From: Paenibacillus sp. V4I3
GTDB taxonomy: Bacteria; Bacillota; Bacilli; Paenibacillales; NBRC-103111
Reading direction: 5' to 3'
Assembly: GCF_030817215.1 (NCBI RefSeq)
Contig: NZ_JAUSZA010000001.1
Location: forward strand, 7,042,501-7,106,500
DNA: 64,000 nt
The translations under genes and the position numbers were made by a program. The notes beneath the pieces were generated by a model. It saw nothing but the letters and a program-made list of their open reading frames with translations. It was not told where the DNA came from and ran no database searches. This document shows, piece after piece, positions 1 through 8,354 of the stretch (the stretch's first letter is position 1; every line of letters begins with the position of its first letter).

Positions 1-770
1 ATTTGCGGAGCGGTGAAGGTGAACATATGGGACAGCATCGGACTTTCCGCTACGTACTGTCCTGACCATAAAGCAATCATCAATAAGACGAAACCAATGA
101 TGGAGCCCTCGATCACTTTACCAGGTCGAATATAACGCATATAAAAGCCCATAAATATGGCAATCGGCATGGTCATGGCAATCGTAAACATGCCCCATGG
201 TGATTCAGCTAACGCTTTCACTACGACGAGTCCAAGAACTGCGACGATAATAATGAGGATCGCTAATGTTGCAATGGACGCTAACGTACCGCTGAATCGA
301 CCGACTTCGTCTTTGGCCATTTGACCGAGTGACTTTCCATCCCGACGCATGGATCCGACAAGGGTCACAAAGTCTTGTACGCAGCCAGCAAGAACGGCCC
401 CGATAATAATCCAGAGAATACTGGGCAAATACCCCATTTGCGCGGCTAATATCGGACCAACAAGCGGTCCTGCTCCGGCGATAGCCGCGAAATGATGGCC
501 AAAAAGTACATATTTATTGGTCGGGACGTAGTCTTTGGAATCGTTATGCACATGGGCTGGGGTTGCTCGTTTGTCAGTTAACTCGTAAATTTTCTTAGCA
601 ATGAACCGACTGTAAAAACGGTAACCAAAAGCATACGTACAGATAGCGGCAATGATTAACCAAACTGCAGAAATTTTCTCGCCATTCGATAGCGCGAGCA
701 TAGCGAAACCAGCTGCACCTAACGCTGCAATCGCACCCCAGATCACATACGAAGTAAATTTGTTTTTCAT
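1..770 (-). CDS. cstA: CstA/BtsT-family carbon transporter (N-terminal part, cut by window edge)
   Basis: About 257 N-terminal residues are present; the rest lies left of the window. The start ATG at 770 follows an AGGAG box. The first two hydrophobic segments are followed by the family-typical HVHNDSKDYVPTNKYVLFG and HHFAAIAGAGPLVGP stretches, which I recognise as CstA. CstA proteins are many-pass membrane carriers; the E. coli relatives CstA and BtsT (YjiY) import peptides and pyruvate with protons. The gene lies directly downstream of a LytS/LytT-type pair on the same strand, the arrangement expected if that pair senses pyruvate and drives this carrier (inference). The 130-bp gap upstream holds a promoter-like TATACT and a cre site. 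Family call is firm; the substrate is not. Confidence 0.9.
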   Translation of the reverse strand, partial: MKNKFTSYVIWGAIAALGAAGFAMLALSNGEKISAVWLIIAAICTYAFGYRFYSRFIAKKIYELTDKRATPAHVHNDSKDYVPTNKYVLFGHHFAAIAGAGPLVGPILAAQMGYLPSILWIIIGAVLAGCVQDFVTLVGSMRRDGKSLGQMAKDEVGRFSGTLASIATLAILIIIVAVLGLVVVKALAESPWGMFTIAMTMPIAIFMGFYMRYIRPGKVIEGSIIGFVLLMIALWSGQYVAESPMLSHMFTFTAPQ

Positions 771-814
771 AACTATCACTCCTAGTAAGTGTTTTTTTCT
801 TCAATCGACTTGGT

Positions 815-837
815 TGATAACGCTTACAAGGAGTATA
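815..837 (-). promoter_or_regulatory. cre (CcpA) site and -10 element of the cstA-like gene
   Basis: TGATAACGCTTACA at 815-828 fits the relaxed catabolite-responsive element TGWNANCGNTNWCA at every position. On the minus strand TATACT (832-837) is a good -10; the -35 (TTTCGC, 17 bp upstream) is poor, as expected for an activator-dependent promoter. The cre covers the likely transcription start, a repressing position. This suggests glucose repression on top of activation by the neighbouring LytTR regulator (inference). Confidence 0.6.
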
Positions 838-899
838 ACTTGTTTGATTTCCGAGCGAAACATCTGGAGCGCATCATGCCATACTGGAGCCTTATGATG

Positions 900-1643
900 T
901 TAAATTTCGAGTTTCAAACGCAGCATCTTCACATAATTTCGGCTAACAGGTATGCTGCTTCGCAGCGCGTCATCCATCCGCAGATTGTAAGCTCCGTTGA
1001 CCCAGGTCTTCATCTCAACAATGGATGCCAGGTTGACAAGATAGCTTTTGTGGCAGCGAAAAAAACCGAATGGCTCCAACTTTTGTTCCAGCTCTACTAA
1101 TGTATAGGAAACGTTATAGGCTTTATCGTGAAGATGAACCTGTACATGTTTGACTTCTTTACTAATATACGTGATGTCTTTTGGGGGCACATAGATAATG
1201 CCATCATCCAATTCTAGAGCTAGTTTTGCACTGGTCATTCCAGAGGAAGGTTGGAACAAGGCACCCAGTCCGTTCTGCATTCGAATTTTACTCAGCTCTC
1301 GGAAGACGATAGCTATATCTTCTTCGTCGTACGGCTTGAGCATATAGTGAAAAGCACGAAGCTTAAATGCATGGACGGCATATTGATCGTACGCAGTGGA
1401 GAATACAATCTTCACTTGCGGATTGATCTCCCCTACGATTTCCGCCACTTGAAGCCCGTTAAGATCCGGCATGTCCATATCGAGAAATAAGACATCCGGC
1501 GCTTGTTCTTTTACCTTCTTAATTGCATCCATTCCGCTGGTCGCCGGTGTCACTCTGTCTACACATTTGAACTGCTCTAAGAGATATACTAATTCTTCCC
1601 TTGCTGGCGCTTCATCATCAGCAATCACGATATTCCAGCCCAC
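900..1643 (-). CDS. LytTR-family response regulator (BtsR/LytT-like)
   Basis: A 247-residue regulator. The receiver domain (about 1-125) has the acidic pair in IVIADDEAP, the phospho-acceptor Asp in LFLDMDMPDLNG and the Lys in HYMLKPYDEED. A LytTR DNA-binding domain fills the C-terminus (about 140-245; GFFRCHKSYLVNLASI and SIPVSRNYVKMLR are typical). GTG at 1643 is preferred over TTG at 1646 because it sits 7 nt after GAGGTG. The start lies a few bases past the stop of the kinase gene, so the two are probably translationally coupled. Relatives: LytR, LytT, BtsR, YpdB. Its likely target is the adjacent cstA-like gene (inference from BtsSR-btsT and LytST-pftAB precedents). Confidence 0.88.
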   Translation of the reverse strand: MGWNIVIADDEAPAREELVYLLEQFKCVDRVTPATSGMDAIKKVKEQAPDVLFLDMDMPDLNGLQVAEIVGEINPQVKIVFSTAYDQYAVHAFKLRAFHYMLKPYDEEDIAIVFRELSKIRMQNGLGALFQPSSGMTSAKLALELDDGIIYVPPKDITYISKEVKHVQVHLHDKAYNVSYTLVELEQKLEPFGFFRCHKSYLVNLASIVEMKTWVNGAYNLRMDDALRSSIPVSRNYVKMLRLKLEI

Positions 1644-1649
1644 CAACCA

Positions 1650-3254
1650 TCACCTCACCCAAAAACTAATTGTTGTACCTTCGCCTGACTTACTCGCAAT
1701 TTCGAGTGGATGCTCTCTTCCGTAATGGTAAATTAGCCGCTGTTCGATATTCCGCAAAGCCATACCGGCATGTTCCCCTTGACTGTGAAGCCGGGCGATT
1801 TCTAGGCCAACTCCATTGTCCTCGACAGTAATACGCGCATGCCGCTTTCCGTTGTCCAGTTCCTCCTTCACCATAAGCTTGATCACACCGATTCCCTTCC
1901 TATTTTTGATGCCATGAACAATAGCGTTCTCGACAAGAGGTTGAATCGTAAACGGAGGGATCTGATGATCCAGTAACCCTTCATCGATTTCTGCATAAAA
2001 TTCCAATTGATCCCCAAGACGTGATTTAATCAAGCTAAGGTAAGACATGACCAATTCATATTCGTCACGTATCGTAATCATCCGCTGGTTACTATGGCTC
2101 ATGTTTTTGCGCAAAAACTTAGACAAGTGCATCACCATCTGACGAGCCTCTTCCGGTTTAGTACGAATAAATGATTTGACTGTGTTCAGCACATTAAATA
2201 GGAAGTGAGGATTCATCTGCGCCTGCAGTGAACGAATCTCCGCATCGGCCAGCAGCTGCGATTGTCTCTCGGACTCGACAAACGCATACTGCTGAGAAAG
2301 CAGACCGGCAAGCGAGGACAACATTCGTCTACGAGATGGATTATCATCCTGCTCTCGTTCGAAATACAAGCGAAATTGTCCAATAGGACGCTGATTCGGA
2401 ATATGAATAAACAGGTCGATCCAATGCTTTGTTTTTCTTCCCTCAGCTACCCATTCCGAGCCGTTCTTGCTGAAAAATGCACCAACGGCCTTCATTTCCT
2501 CATTCAAAACTTTCGCGATTTCACGTACCGCCTTCTCGAATTCCATTCGCCAAAGTGGCATCGTCATATCCGCGATTTGCAGTGCTTTATGAGCATGCTC
2601 TGCGCCGATGCGATCCTCTTCGCGCTCCATTGTGTTGTACAGCACGAAATAAAGGGCCACCCCGATGCTGTTAGCGAGAGTCTGAGGTAAACCAATGAGC
2701 GAAACCAGGTTTACAGCGTCCCCCCAGGGCTTGGCGAGCGCAAGAATGAGTGCCATTTGCAGAGCTTCAGCCATGAAGCCAACAAGAAAGGCGAGTTGAA
2801 TGGATGACACCTTACGGAAGCGTTTCTTGAACGCTTTGCGGCAAAGTCCAGCCAAGACACCTTGTAGAATAGGCGCAATCATACAGGCTACGGCAACAAA
2901 TCCACCCAAGCTATAACGATGCAGGCCGGCTGCGACACCAACGATGAGCCCGCTTTTCACACCGCCAAGCAACCCGGCAATGACGACGCCAACAGTTCGT
3001 GCATTGGCAATAGCCGCTGTTGGGGAAACTTCGCCGATCCATGGAGCCGGTCGATACGTATAGTCGGAAACCGTCACACCTGAGTAGGTGGCCAGAATCG
3101 CATAAGCAGTGAAAAAGAAAAGAAAACGCCATTGATAGGTCCTGTTACCTTGATAACTCATATAACTGCGCATCCAGCGGCTGCGAGAAAAGGCAAATGC
3201 AAGCGCTATCAAGAATCCAACCCTTTCAATCATATCGACGAACAAATGAAGCAT
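1650..3254 (-). CDS. LytS/BtsS-type sensor histidine kinase
   Basis: 534 residues. The first 200 or so form a 5TM-5TMR_LYT sensor with the signature IANARTVGVVIAGLLGG and AGLHRYSLGG. A GAF-like linker (about 225-330) follows, then a His_kinase domain with the phospho-accepting His in LQAQMNPHFLFN and a HATPase_c domain with the N box NAIVHGIKNR and the G box DNGVGL. Start ATG at 3254 follows AAAGGTGTG. In E. coli BtsS binds pyruvate; B. subtilis LytS responds to extracellular pyruvate. Here the pair sits beside a CstA/BtsT-family carrier, so pyruvate or a similar acid is the best guess. Membrane-bound, paired with the regulator 3 bp downstream. Confidence 0.9.
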   Translation of the reverse strand: MLHLFVDMIERVGFLIALAFAFSRSRWMRSYMSYQGNRTYQWRFLFFFTAYAILATYSGVTVSDYTYRPAPWIGEVSPTAAIANARTVGVVIAGLLGGVKSGLIVGVAAGLHRYSLGGFVAVACMIAPILQGVLAGLCRKAFKKRFRKVSSIQLAFLVGFMAEALQMALILALAKPWGDAVNLVSLIGLPQTLANSIGVALYFVLYNTMEREEDRIGAEHAHKALQIADMTMPLWRMEFEKAVREIAKVLNEEMKAVGAFFSKNGSEWVAEGRKTKHWIDLFIHIPNQRPIGQFRLYFEREQDDNPSRRRMLSSLAGLLSQQYAFVESERQSQLLADAEIRSLQAQMNPHFLFNVLNTVKSFIRTKPEEARQMVMHLSKFLRKNMSHSNQRMITIRDEYELVMSYLSLIKSRLGDQLEFYAEIDEGLLDHQIPPFTIQPLVENAIVHGIKNRKGIGVIKLMVKEELDNGKRHARITVEDNGVGLEIARLHSQGEHAGMALRNIEQRLIYHYGREHPLEIASKSGEGTTISFWVR

Positions 3255-3316
3255 CGTTCACACACCTTTTAATATCTTTTAGAATAATCCTAGCAGAAAT
3301 CGAGTGTCCTTGCAGT

Positions 3317-3352
3317 AAAAAAACCATGGTTTCTACGTTTGTAGAAACCATG
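3317..3352 (-). terminator. Rho-independent terminator of the MFS gene
   Basis: A perfect 12-bp stem (CATGGTTTCTAC with its complement, 4-nt loop) is followed on the minus strand by a run of seven T. It lies 47 bp after the MFS stop codon and separates that gene from the kinase gene downstream. Confidence 0.85.
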
Positions 3353-3398
3353 TTCTTATGTGCCCTCTCGATAATCGGGAGGGTTCGTACATCACTCA

Positions 3399-4646
3399 CT
3401 ACTCGGCTGCGGCCACAGTTTGCTTATATTTTAACGAAGGCACCATAATGAAGACCCCAACTAAAAATAAAGCAGCACTCACTAGATAAATGGTTTCAAG
3501 CGAGAAGGAAGCCTTGATACTTCCGGCCAAACTCATCGTGATGACCATAGCTCCCATAAACAATGGATTCAGAATACCGTTCACGCGACCCACGAACGAT
3601 TCTTCCGTGTTGCCAAGTATCATTGTATTGATACCAATTTGGATTGCAGGCATGACGAGCCCTGACAGAAATTGCATCAAAAGTGCTACCCATAAGAGAT
3701 GTGTCATGCCAATGACTGCAAACGCCACGACACTTACGGACATCCCGAGTATAAGCAGCGCTTGCGACGACATTTTTTTGGAAAAGCCCATCGTCACGCC
3801 TCCGCCAATAATCATCGCGACACCATTTGTGGCCATAAACCATTGCAAGTTCTCTTTAGGCAAGCCTAGATTTTCCGTAACAAGAAAGATACCAAGCGGA
3901 CTGATTAGACCAATCGCAAGACCGGCAACGGCAAAGCAGCCTCCCAAAGTGACCAGCATTTTATTCTTGAGCACATACCGGAAACCTTCGCCCATCTCAG
4001 CAAAAATATGCGTGGATGGTCCTTCTGATCCTTTTTCAGCTTTACGGTCAGATGGTAGAAACGTTAGGACAAGAGCTGAAAGCACGAAGCAAATTCCCAT
4101 GATCGCTATAGCGACTTCGATTCCAAAGGTATAGTACACGAAAGTCCCCATAATTGGTCCCAAAATCATAAAGATAGCCATCATCGATTGAAACAATGAC
4201 ATCCCCATTTGCATTTGGGATTCATGCACATGAACCTTGAACAGCTTCATCCCGGACGGTTGAGAGAATTGAGACAGGATGGACGACACTAATGTGGCAA
4301 AAAAGATCGCCTTCCATGAACCATAATACAGGGTAACCATAATGACAAACACTGATGCAGCGCTGAGAATATCGCACCAGACCATCGTGAGCTTAGGTCT
4401 CCATCGATCTGCAAAGGCACCGCCAATGAAAGAGAAAATAAATATCGGCGCAAACTCGGCAACGGAAATCAAGGAAACCGAGTAAGGATCGTTATTCGTC
4501 ATGTCGGTTACGTAGAGGAGAATTGCGAAGTTACGAATCCAAATCCCGATTTGGAGAAAAAGACCCGATAACATAATAGACTGCACGAAACGATTTGCAA
4601 AAAAAGAACGCATCGTTGGCGCAGAATTAGATACGGTTTGAGACAT
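3399..4646 (-). CDS. MFS transporter, probable drug or metabolite exporter
   Basis: 415 residues with about twelve hydrophobic segments. The first loop motif GGAFADRWRPKLTM matches the MFS motif A pattern (GxLaDrxGrkxxl) seen in DHA3-type, MefA-like exporters. ATG at 4646 (MSQTVSNSAP) is chosen because GAAGGGGTG precedes it at 10 nt; the longer reading frame to 4739 has no matching RBS. The gene is on the same strand as the sugar locus upstream but separated by about 160 bp with its own operator-like palindromes, so it is probably a separate unit. The substrate cannot be read from the sequence. Confidence 0.85.
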   Translation of the reverse strand: MSQTVSNSAPTMRSFFANRFVQSIMLSGLFLQIGIWIRNFAILLYVTDMTNNDPYSVSLISVAEFAPIFIFSFIGGAFADRWRPKLTMVWCDILSAASVFVIMVTLYYGSWKAIFFATLVSSILSQFSQPSGMKLFKVHVHESQMQMGMSLFQSMMAIFMILGPIMGTFVYYTFGIEVAIAIMGICFVLSALVLTFLPSDRKAEKGSEGPSTHIFAEMGEGFRYVLKNKMLVTLGGCFAVAGLAIGLISPLGIFLVTENLGLPKENLQWFMATNGVAMIIGGGVTMGFSKKMSSQALLILGMSVSVVAFAVIGMTHLLWVALLMQFLSGLVMPAIQIGINTMILGNTEESFVGRVNGILNPLFMGAMVITMSLAGSIKASFSLETIYLVSAALFLVGVFIMVPSLKYKQTVAAAE

Positions 4647-4779
4647 AGAAAAAAAACACCCCTTCGACAATAGATTGGTCAATAAAACGTCAACTTCATT
4701 CCGACGTAATCGGAACCAAGAAAGTTTCATAAACCTCATTTAATGTATCGAAAAAGGTGCCTAACGTCTAGTGCAATTT

Positions 4780-4797
4780 GTCATATGACCAGTCATA
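4780..4797. promoter_or_regulatory. Overlapping palindromes, possible operator
   Basis: GTCATATGAC (4780-4789) is a perfect palindrome and TATGACCAGTCATA (4784-4797) is a second dyad (arms TATGAC and GTCATA around a 2-bp centre). TGAC-N2-GTCA dyads are typical of TetR- or MarR-family operators. They sit between the ROK gene end and the MFS start. No matching regulator gene is in the window. Confidence 0.35.
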
Positions 4798-4809
4798 AAC
4801 TGAAATGAC

Positions 4810-4975
4810 TCAGTGCCCATCCCTCGACATGAGCAGGGCGGCGCCTACAGCTCCTGCGGAGGATCCAAGAGCAGATGTTACGAACCGGACCGGGCTTAGA
4901 ATCGAAGGCAGGCAGCGATCCTCGATGATCTCACGCATCGGTCCTAGGAGCGGCTCGCCGATGTGCGAAGCCCCC
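4810..4975 (-). pseudogene. Out-of-frame C-terminus of the ROK kinase gene
   Basis: Reading the minus strand one frame away from the ROK frame gives a normal-looking ROK C-terminus: ASHIGEPLLGPMREIIEDRC, later RFVTSALGSSAGAVGAALLM, ending at TGA 4810-4812. The switch point is the run of five G (plus-strand C at 4971-4975): with four G the kinase would continue into this frame without a break. So one base appears to have been gained in a homopolymer, by mutation or by sequencing error. Confidence 0.75.
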
Positions 4976-5881
4976 GCCGCCAAGAATGACCACCTGCGGA
5001 TTGAGCAGGTGGAGGATGCTCACGAGCCCGATGCCGAGGGCTCGTCCCGCTTCACGCAGGATGCCGCTTGCTTCGGCATCCCCTTCCGCGGCTGCGGCCG
5101 CGACCAACCGCGCATCCACGCGGTCAGGGTCGCCTCCCGCGAGCCTCGTGAGGGCGCCGGCAGCGTCGCCGTCGCCTCCCGCAACGCGGCGTACATACTC
5201 GGCGCCGCGGCGGCCAATGGCGGTGCCTGACGCGTAGAGCTCCAGGCACCCCACATTCCCGCAGAGGCAGCGCGGCCCATTTCCATCAATGGAAATGTGG
5301 CCGAGCTCCCCTGCGTTATGGTTGACTCCGGCGATCAAGCGGCCGCCGGAGATGATGCCCCCGCCGATCCCCGTGGAGATCGTCACGAATATACAGTCCG
5401 GCGCGCCCTCGCCCGCGCCGGCCAGCCATTCGCCGACCGCTGCGGCGGTGGCGTCGTTTTCGAGCCGGACCTCGCAAGCGAAGCGGTCCGACAACACCGC
5501 GGCGACGGCAACGTCGCGCCAGCCGAGATTCGTGGCGAAGGTGACGACACCGTTCGCCGTATCGAGCGTGCCCGCGGTGGCGACGCCAATACCGCGGAGA
5601 GCACTGCGGCTGCCGGGCACAGCCGCGAGAATTCCCTCGATCAGGTTACCCAGCCGATCGAGCACAGCTACCTCCCCCTGCTGCGCAAGGGTGGGGATCT
5701 CTTCTCTTGCGATGATGCTGCCATCGTACGCAACCAAGGCGGCCAACATCTTCGTGCCTCCCAGATCTACCCCAACAAAATACTCCCGAACGAAGACATC
5801 TTGTTCCATGCTATTACCCTTTACAAAAACATCCTGCTTATTGTCTTGCTCCAATGTCATCTCTTTTTCCCCTTTCCCCAT
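4931..5881 (-). CDS. ROK-family sugar kinase, C-terminally truncated by frameshift
   Basis: The frame gives 316 residues. The ATP phosphate loop FVGVDLGGTK (about 34) and the substrate/zinc region with NAGELGHISI (ExGH) and CLCGNVGCLE (CxCGxxGCxE) are intact, so the protein is a ROK glucokinase or N-acetylglucosamine kinase. After VVILGGGG the frame breaks and stops early; the missing C-terminal part of about 55 residues is present in another frame just downstream. ATG at 5881 overlaps the hydrolase stop by one base (TGATG) and follows GGAGG, implying coupling. Role (inference): phosphorylation of the sugar freed by the NagZ-like hydrolase. The body of the gene is much more GC-rich than its neighbours. 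Confidence 0.75.
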   Translation of the reverse strand: MGKGEKEMTLEQDNKQDVFVKGNSMEQDVFVREYFVGVDLGGTKMLAALVAYDGSIIAREEIPTLAQQGEVAVLDRLGNLIEGILAAVPGSRSALRGIGVATAGTLDTANGVVTFATNLGWRDVAVAAVLSDRFACEVRLENDATAAAVGEWLAGAGEGAPDCIFVTISTGIGGGIISGGRLIAGVNHNAGELGHISIDGNGPRCLCGNVGCLELYASGTAIGRRGAEYVRRVAGGDGDAAGALTRLAGGDPDRVDARLVAAAAAEGDAEASGILREAGRALGIGLVSILHLLNPQVVILGGGGFAHRRAAPRTDA

Positions 5882-7512
5882 CAATCCAGCCTCCAACCTA
5901 GCGGATACTCCTCCGACAATGTCACAGGCAGCCTTCCAACCGCTTTCTCTTTCCCAAGCAGCACATTCGCAAGAGAAACCATCGCAAGCGGACGGTTTTC
6001 ATAACAAGCATAATAAGTCTTTACCTCAGGAAATTCAAGTAAATCATAAGGATTTCTCCCGGCAGCCACGATAACATACGGCTCTTTCCTTTGAACTAAT
6101 TCTTTAACCAACCTGGTTTGTCCTGCTGAGAATGTTGCATTATATGTGACAATGACAACTTGCTTGTTACCCTCACAAGCTTCCAGAACCGATGCTATCT
6201 CCGTATCCGAAGGATATAGCCCCAAGTAAACCTCCTTAATAGGCTTTCCGGCTATCTCAGATAAGACACTGCCCAGTGTCCCGCTCCGTTCCACAACTTC
6301 ATCAATCTCAGTTCCCGTTTGTACTTCCGTCCAAATGACCAAGGTCGGCTCGTTCAGATCCAGCACTTTACCTACTTCATCCTTAACCCGTGTAATACTT
6401 TTACGGCTCAGTTCTTTGGCAAGCAGTTGATGCTCGGGTGTAGAGATAGGTACGGTCGGGATGGGTTCTAACGTATCATATCGAATCCCTCGCTTATATT
6501 TATAGGTCATAATCCGCAGCACGGACTCATCAATTCGCGACTCCGGAATCCGTCCACTTTCCACCGCAGCAATAACCGCTTCAATGGCAGACACTTGGCG
6601 ATCCAGTGAATGACTAACCAGAATAAGATCCGATCCGGCCTCAATGGCCTGAACAGCACCTTCCGCCACACCAATCCCTTCTGAGATCGCCTTCATCTCC
6701 AGGCAGTCTGTTACAATTAACCCTTTGAAACGAAGCTTCTCACGAAGCAACTCCGTTAAAATGCGATACGACAACGTCGATGGAACGCCATTCTCTTCTA
6801 GTGCCGCAAATACGACATGCGCAGTCATAATAGCGTCTACACCGCCTTCAATCGCTTTAATGAAAGGGGCTAGCTCAAGCTCCATCAATCGCTCCATACT
6901 ATGCGGAACAACGGGAAGGTCATGATGAGAATCCTCTGACGTATCACCGTGCCCTGGGAAATGCTTGACTGTGGCTATAACGCCCATATCCTGCAAACCT
7001 TTCACCGCATGTGTACCCATATCACCCACTAGCACAGCTGTTTCACCATAAGAGCGTACGCCGATAACAGGGTTTAATCGATTATTATTGATATCTAAAC
7101 AAGGGGCGAAGTTCATGTTCACGCCCATTTGGCGTAGTTCTTTACCCATCACTTTTGAACTGGCATAAACACCTGCGGGGGCAAAAGCAGCCCCTAAAGC
7201 CATGTTCCCTGGCAGCAGAGTTGTTCCTTTTTCAATACGGGAAACCATACCTCCCTCTTGATCTACGGCAATGAATAACGGCTATCCGCCGCTGCGTTGA
7301 CTCATCGCTTGCAATTCAGCCGACAAATGAGCCAATTGGTGAGCATCTATTACATTTCGACGAAAATAGATGACACCGCCAAGTCCGTAATCCTCAATTA
7401 ATTGGGTAATGGACGCATTTGGTTCCAAAGATTCAAAGCCGCAAATAAACATTTGACCCACTTTTTGACGCAAAGTTAAAGGATGTTGGTTATTGCGCGA
7501 TGAAGATGACAT
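5881..7512 (-). pseudogene. nagZ: NagZ-like GH3 beta-N-acetylhexosaminidase, interrupted by in-frame TAG
   Basis: Read through, this is a 543-codon GH3 enzyme. Codons 1-76 (LTLRQKVGQMFICGF, DYGLGGVIYFRRN) end at TAG 7282-7284; the same frame continues at once with PLFIAVDQEGGMVSRIEKG, a conserved NagZ block, so only the stop breaks it. Downstream the NagZ signature KHFPGHGDTSEDSHHDLP carries the His/Asp catalytic dyad, and VTDCLEMKAI holds the nucleophile Asp. NagZ removes terminal N-acetylglucosamine from muropeptides or chito-oligosaccharides. No signal peptide, so cytoplasmic, fitting a substrate brought in by the permeases upstream. Start 7512 follows AAGGAG. A shortened product could restart at ATG 7248, preceded by GGGAGGT, but would lack the first strand of the barrel. 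TTG (Leu) to TAG is the simplest origin. Confidence 0.8.
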
Positions 7513-7538
7513 GAATACACGCTCCTTGAATGAGTAAG

Positions 7539-8354
7539 TTAAGATTTAATGCTTTCAATGATACGTTTCTGCAAAATAAAATAGATCAGCACGACTGGAA
7601 TAACACTAAACATGATTGCCGCACATAGCGAACCGTAGTTCATATTCAATTGGTCGTAAAAGGCTACCATACTTACAGGAAGCGTCCTAAACTTTTCCTT
7701 CGTTAGAAACAGATTCGCCATCATAAACTCATTCCAATTACTGAGGAAATTAAGCATAAAAACTGTGACGAGCGAAGGTATCGTTATTGGAAGAATGACT
7801 CGCCACAAAAGTCCATAGATAGATAATCCATCCATGATTCCCGCTTCTTCTAACTCACTTGGTATAGATTTCAAAAAAGCACTAAAAATAAACACAGTCA
7901 AAGGTAAACCCATCGTTACATAGGGCAGGATCAAGGCTAGCGGCGTGTTGTATACGTGCATGCTGCGAAGCAGCATATATAAAGGAACAAGCAAGGAACC
8001 TGCGGGAACAAGCAATGCGAGCATCAATATACGCTTCAAGAACTTGCTTAATCGTGGAAATTCCATTCGTGTTAGTGCGTACGCCGTTGCCGTACCAAGA
8101 AACAGCGTTGCTATGGCAGATATCACAGAAATCACCAAACTGTTCGTAAAATAATGACTTACATGTGCTCCAGTCCAGGCATTCCAATAATTCGAAAACG
8201 AGAGTTGCTCCGGAAGGGACCATGGCGAGGCAATGATTTCTTTATTTGTTTTAAAAGAGGAGTTCAACACCCAAAGAAGAGGAAACAAAATCATGCCTAT
8301 GTACAACATGAGTACAACATGCAGGAAGACACGGCGATAGGGAAATCCCTTCAA
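7539..8354 (-). CDS. Sugar ABC transporter permease, MalG type
   Basis: 271 residues, six hydrophobic segments, and the ATPase-contact EAA loop EEAGIMDGLSIYGLLWRVIL in the C-terminal half; this is the MalG/CUT1 inner permease. The start is TTG at 8354, which overlaps the stop of the MalF-type gene (TTGA) and follows GGAGGTG by 5 nt. It pairs with that upstream gene product and with the lipoprotein at 9247-10584. No ATPase gene is present in the locus; Firmicute CUT1 transporters often share an MsmX-type ATPase encoded elsewhere. Substrate inferred from the neighbouring NagZ and ROK genes: amino-sugar oligosaccharide. Confidence 0.9.
   Translation of the reverse strand: MKGFPYRRVFLHVVLMLYIGMILFPLLWVLNSSFKTNKEIIASPWSLPEQLSFSNYWNAWTGAHVSHYFTNSLVISVISAIATLFLGTATAYALTRMEFPRLSKFLKRILMLALLVPAGSLLVPLYMLLRSMHVYNTPLALILPYVTMGLPLTVFIFSAFLKSIPSELEEAGIMDGLSIYGLLWRVILPITIPSLVTVFMLNFLSNWNEFMMANLFLTKEKFRTLPVSMVAFYDQLNMNYGSLCAAIMFSVIPVVLIYFILQKRIIESIKS

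Noticed and set aside
5289..6074. Long plus-strand reading frames opposite the ROK gene
   Set aside because: Shadow frames caused by high GC; the composition is Pro/Ser/Arg-rich, there is no RBS, and the minus-strand product has clear kinase motifs.
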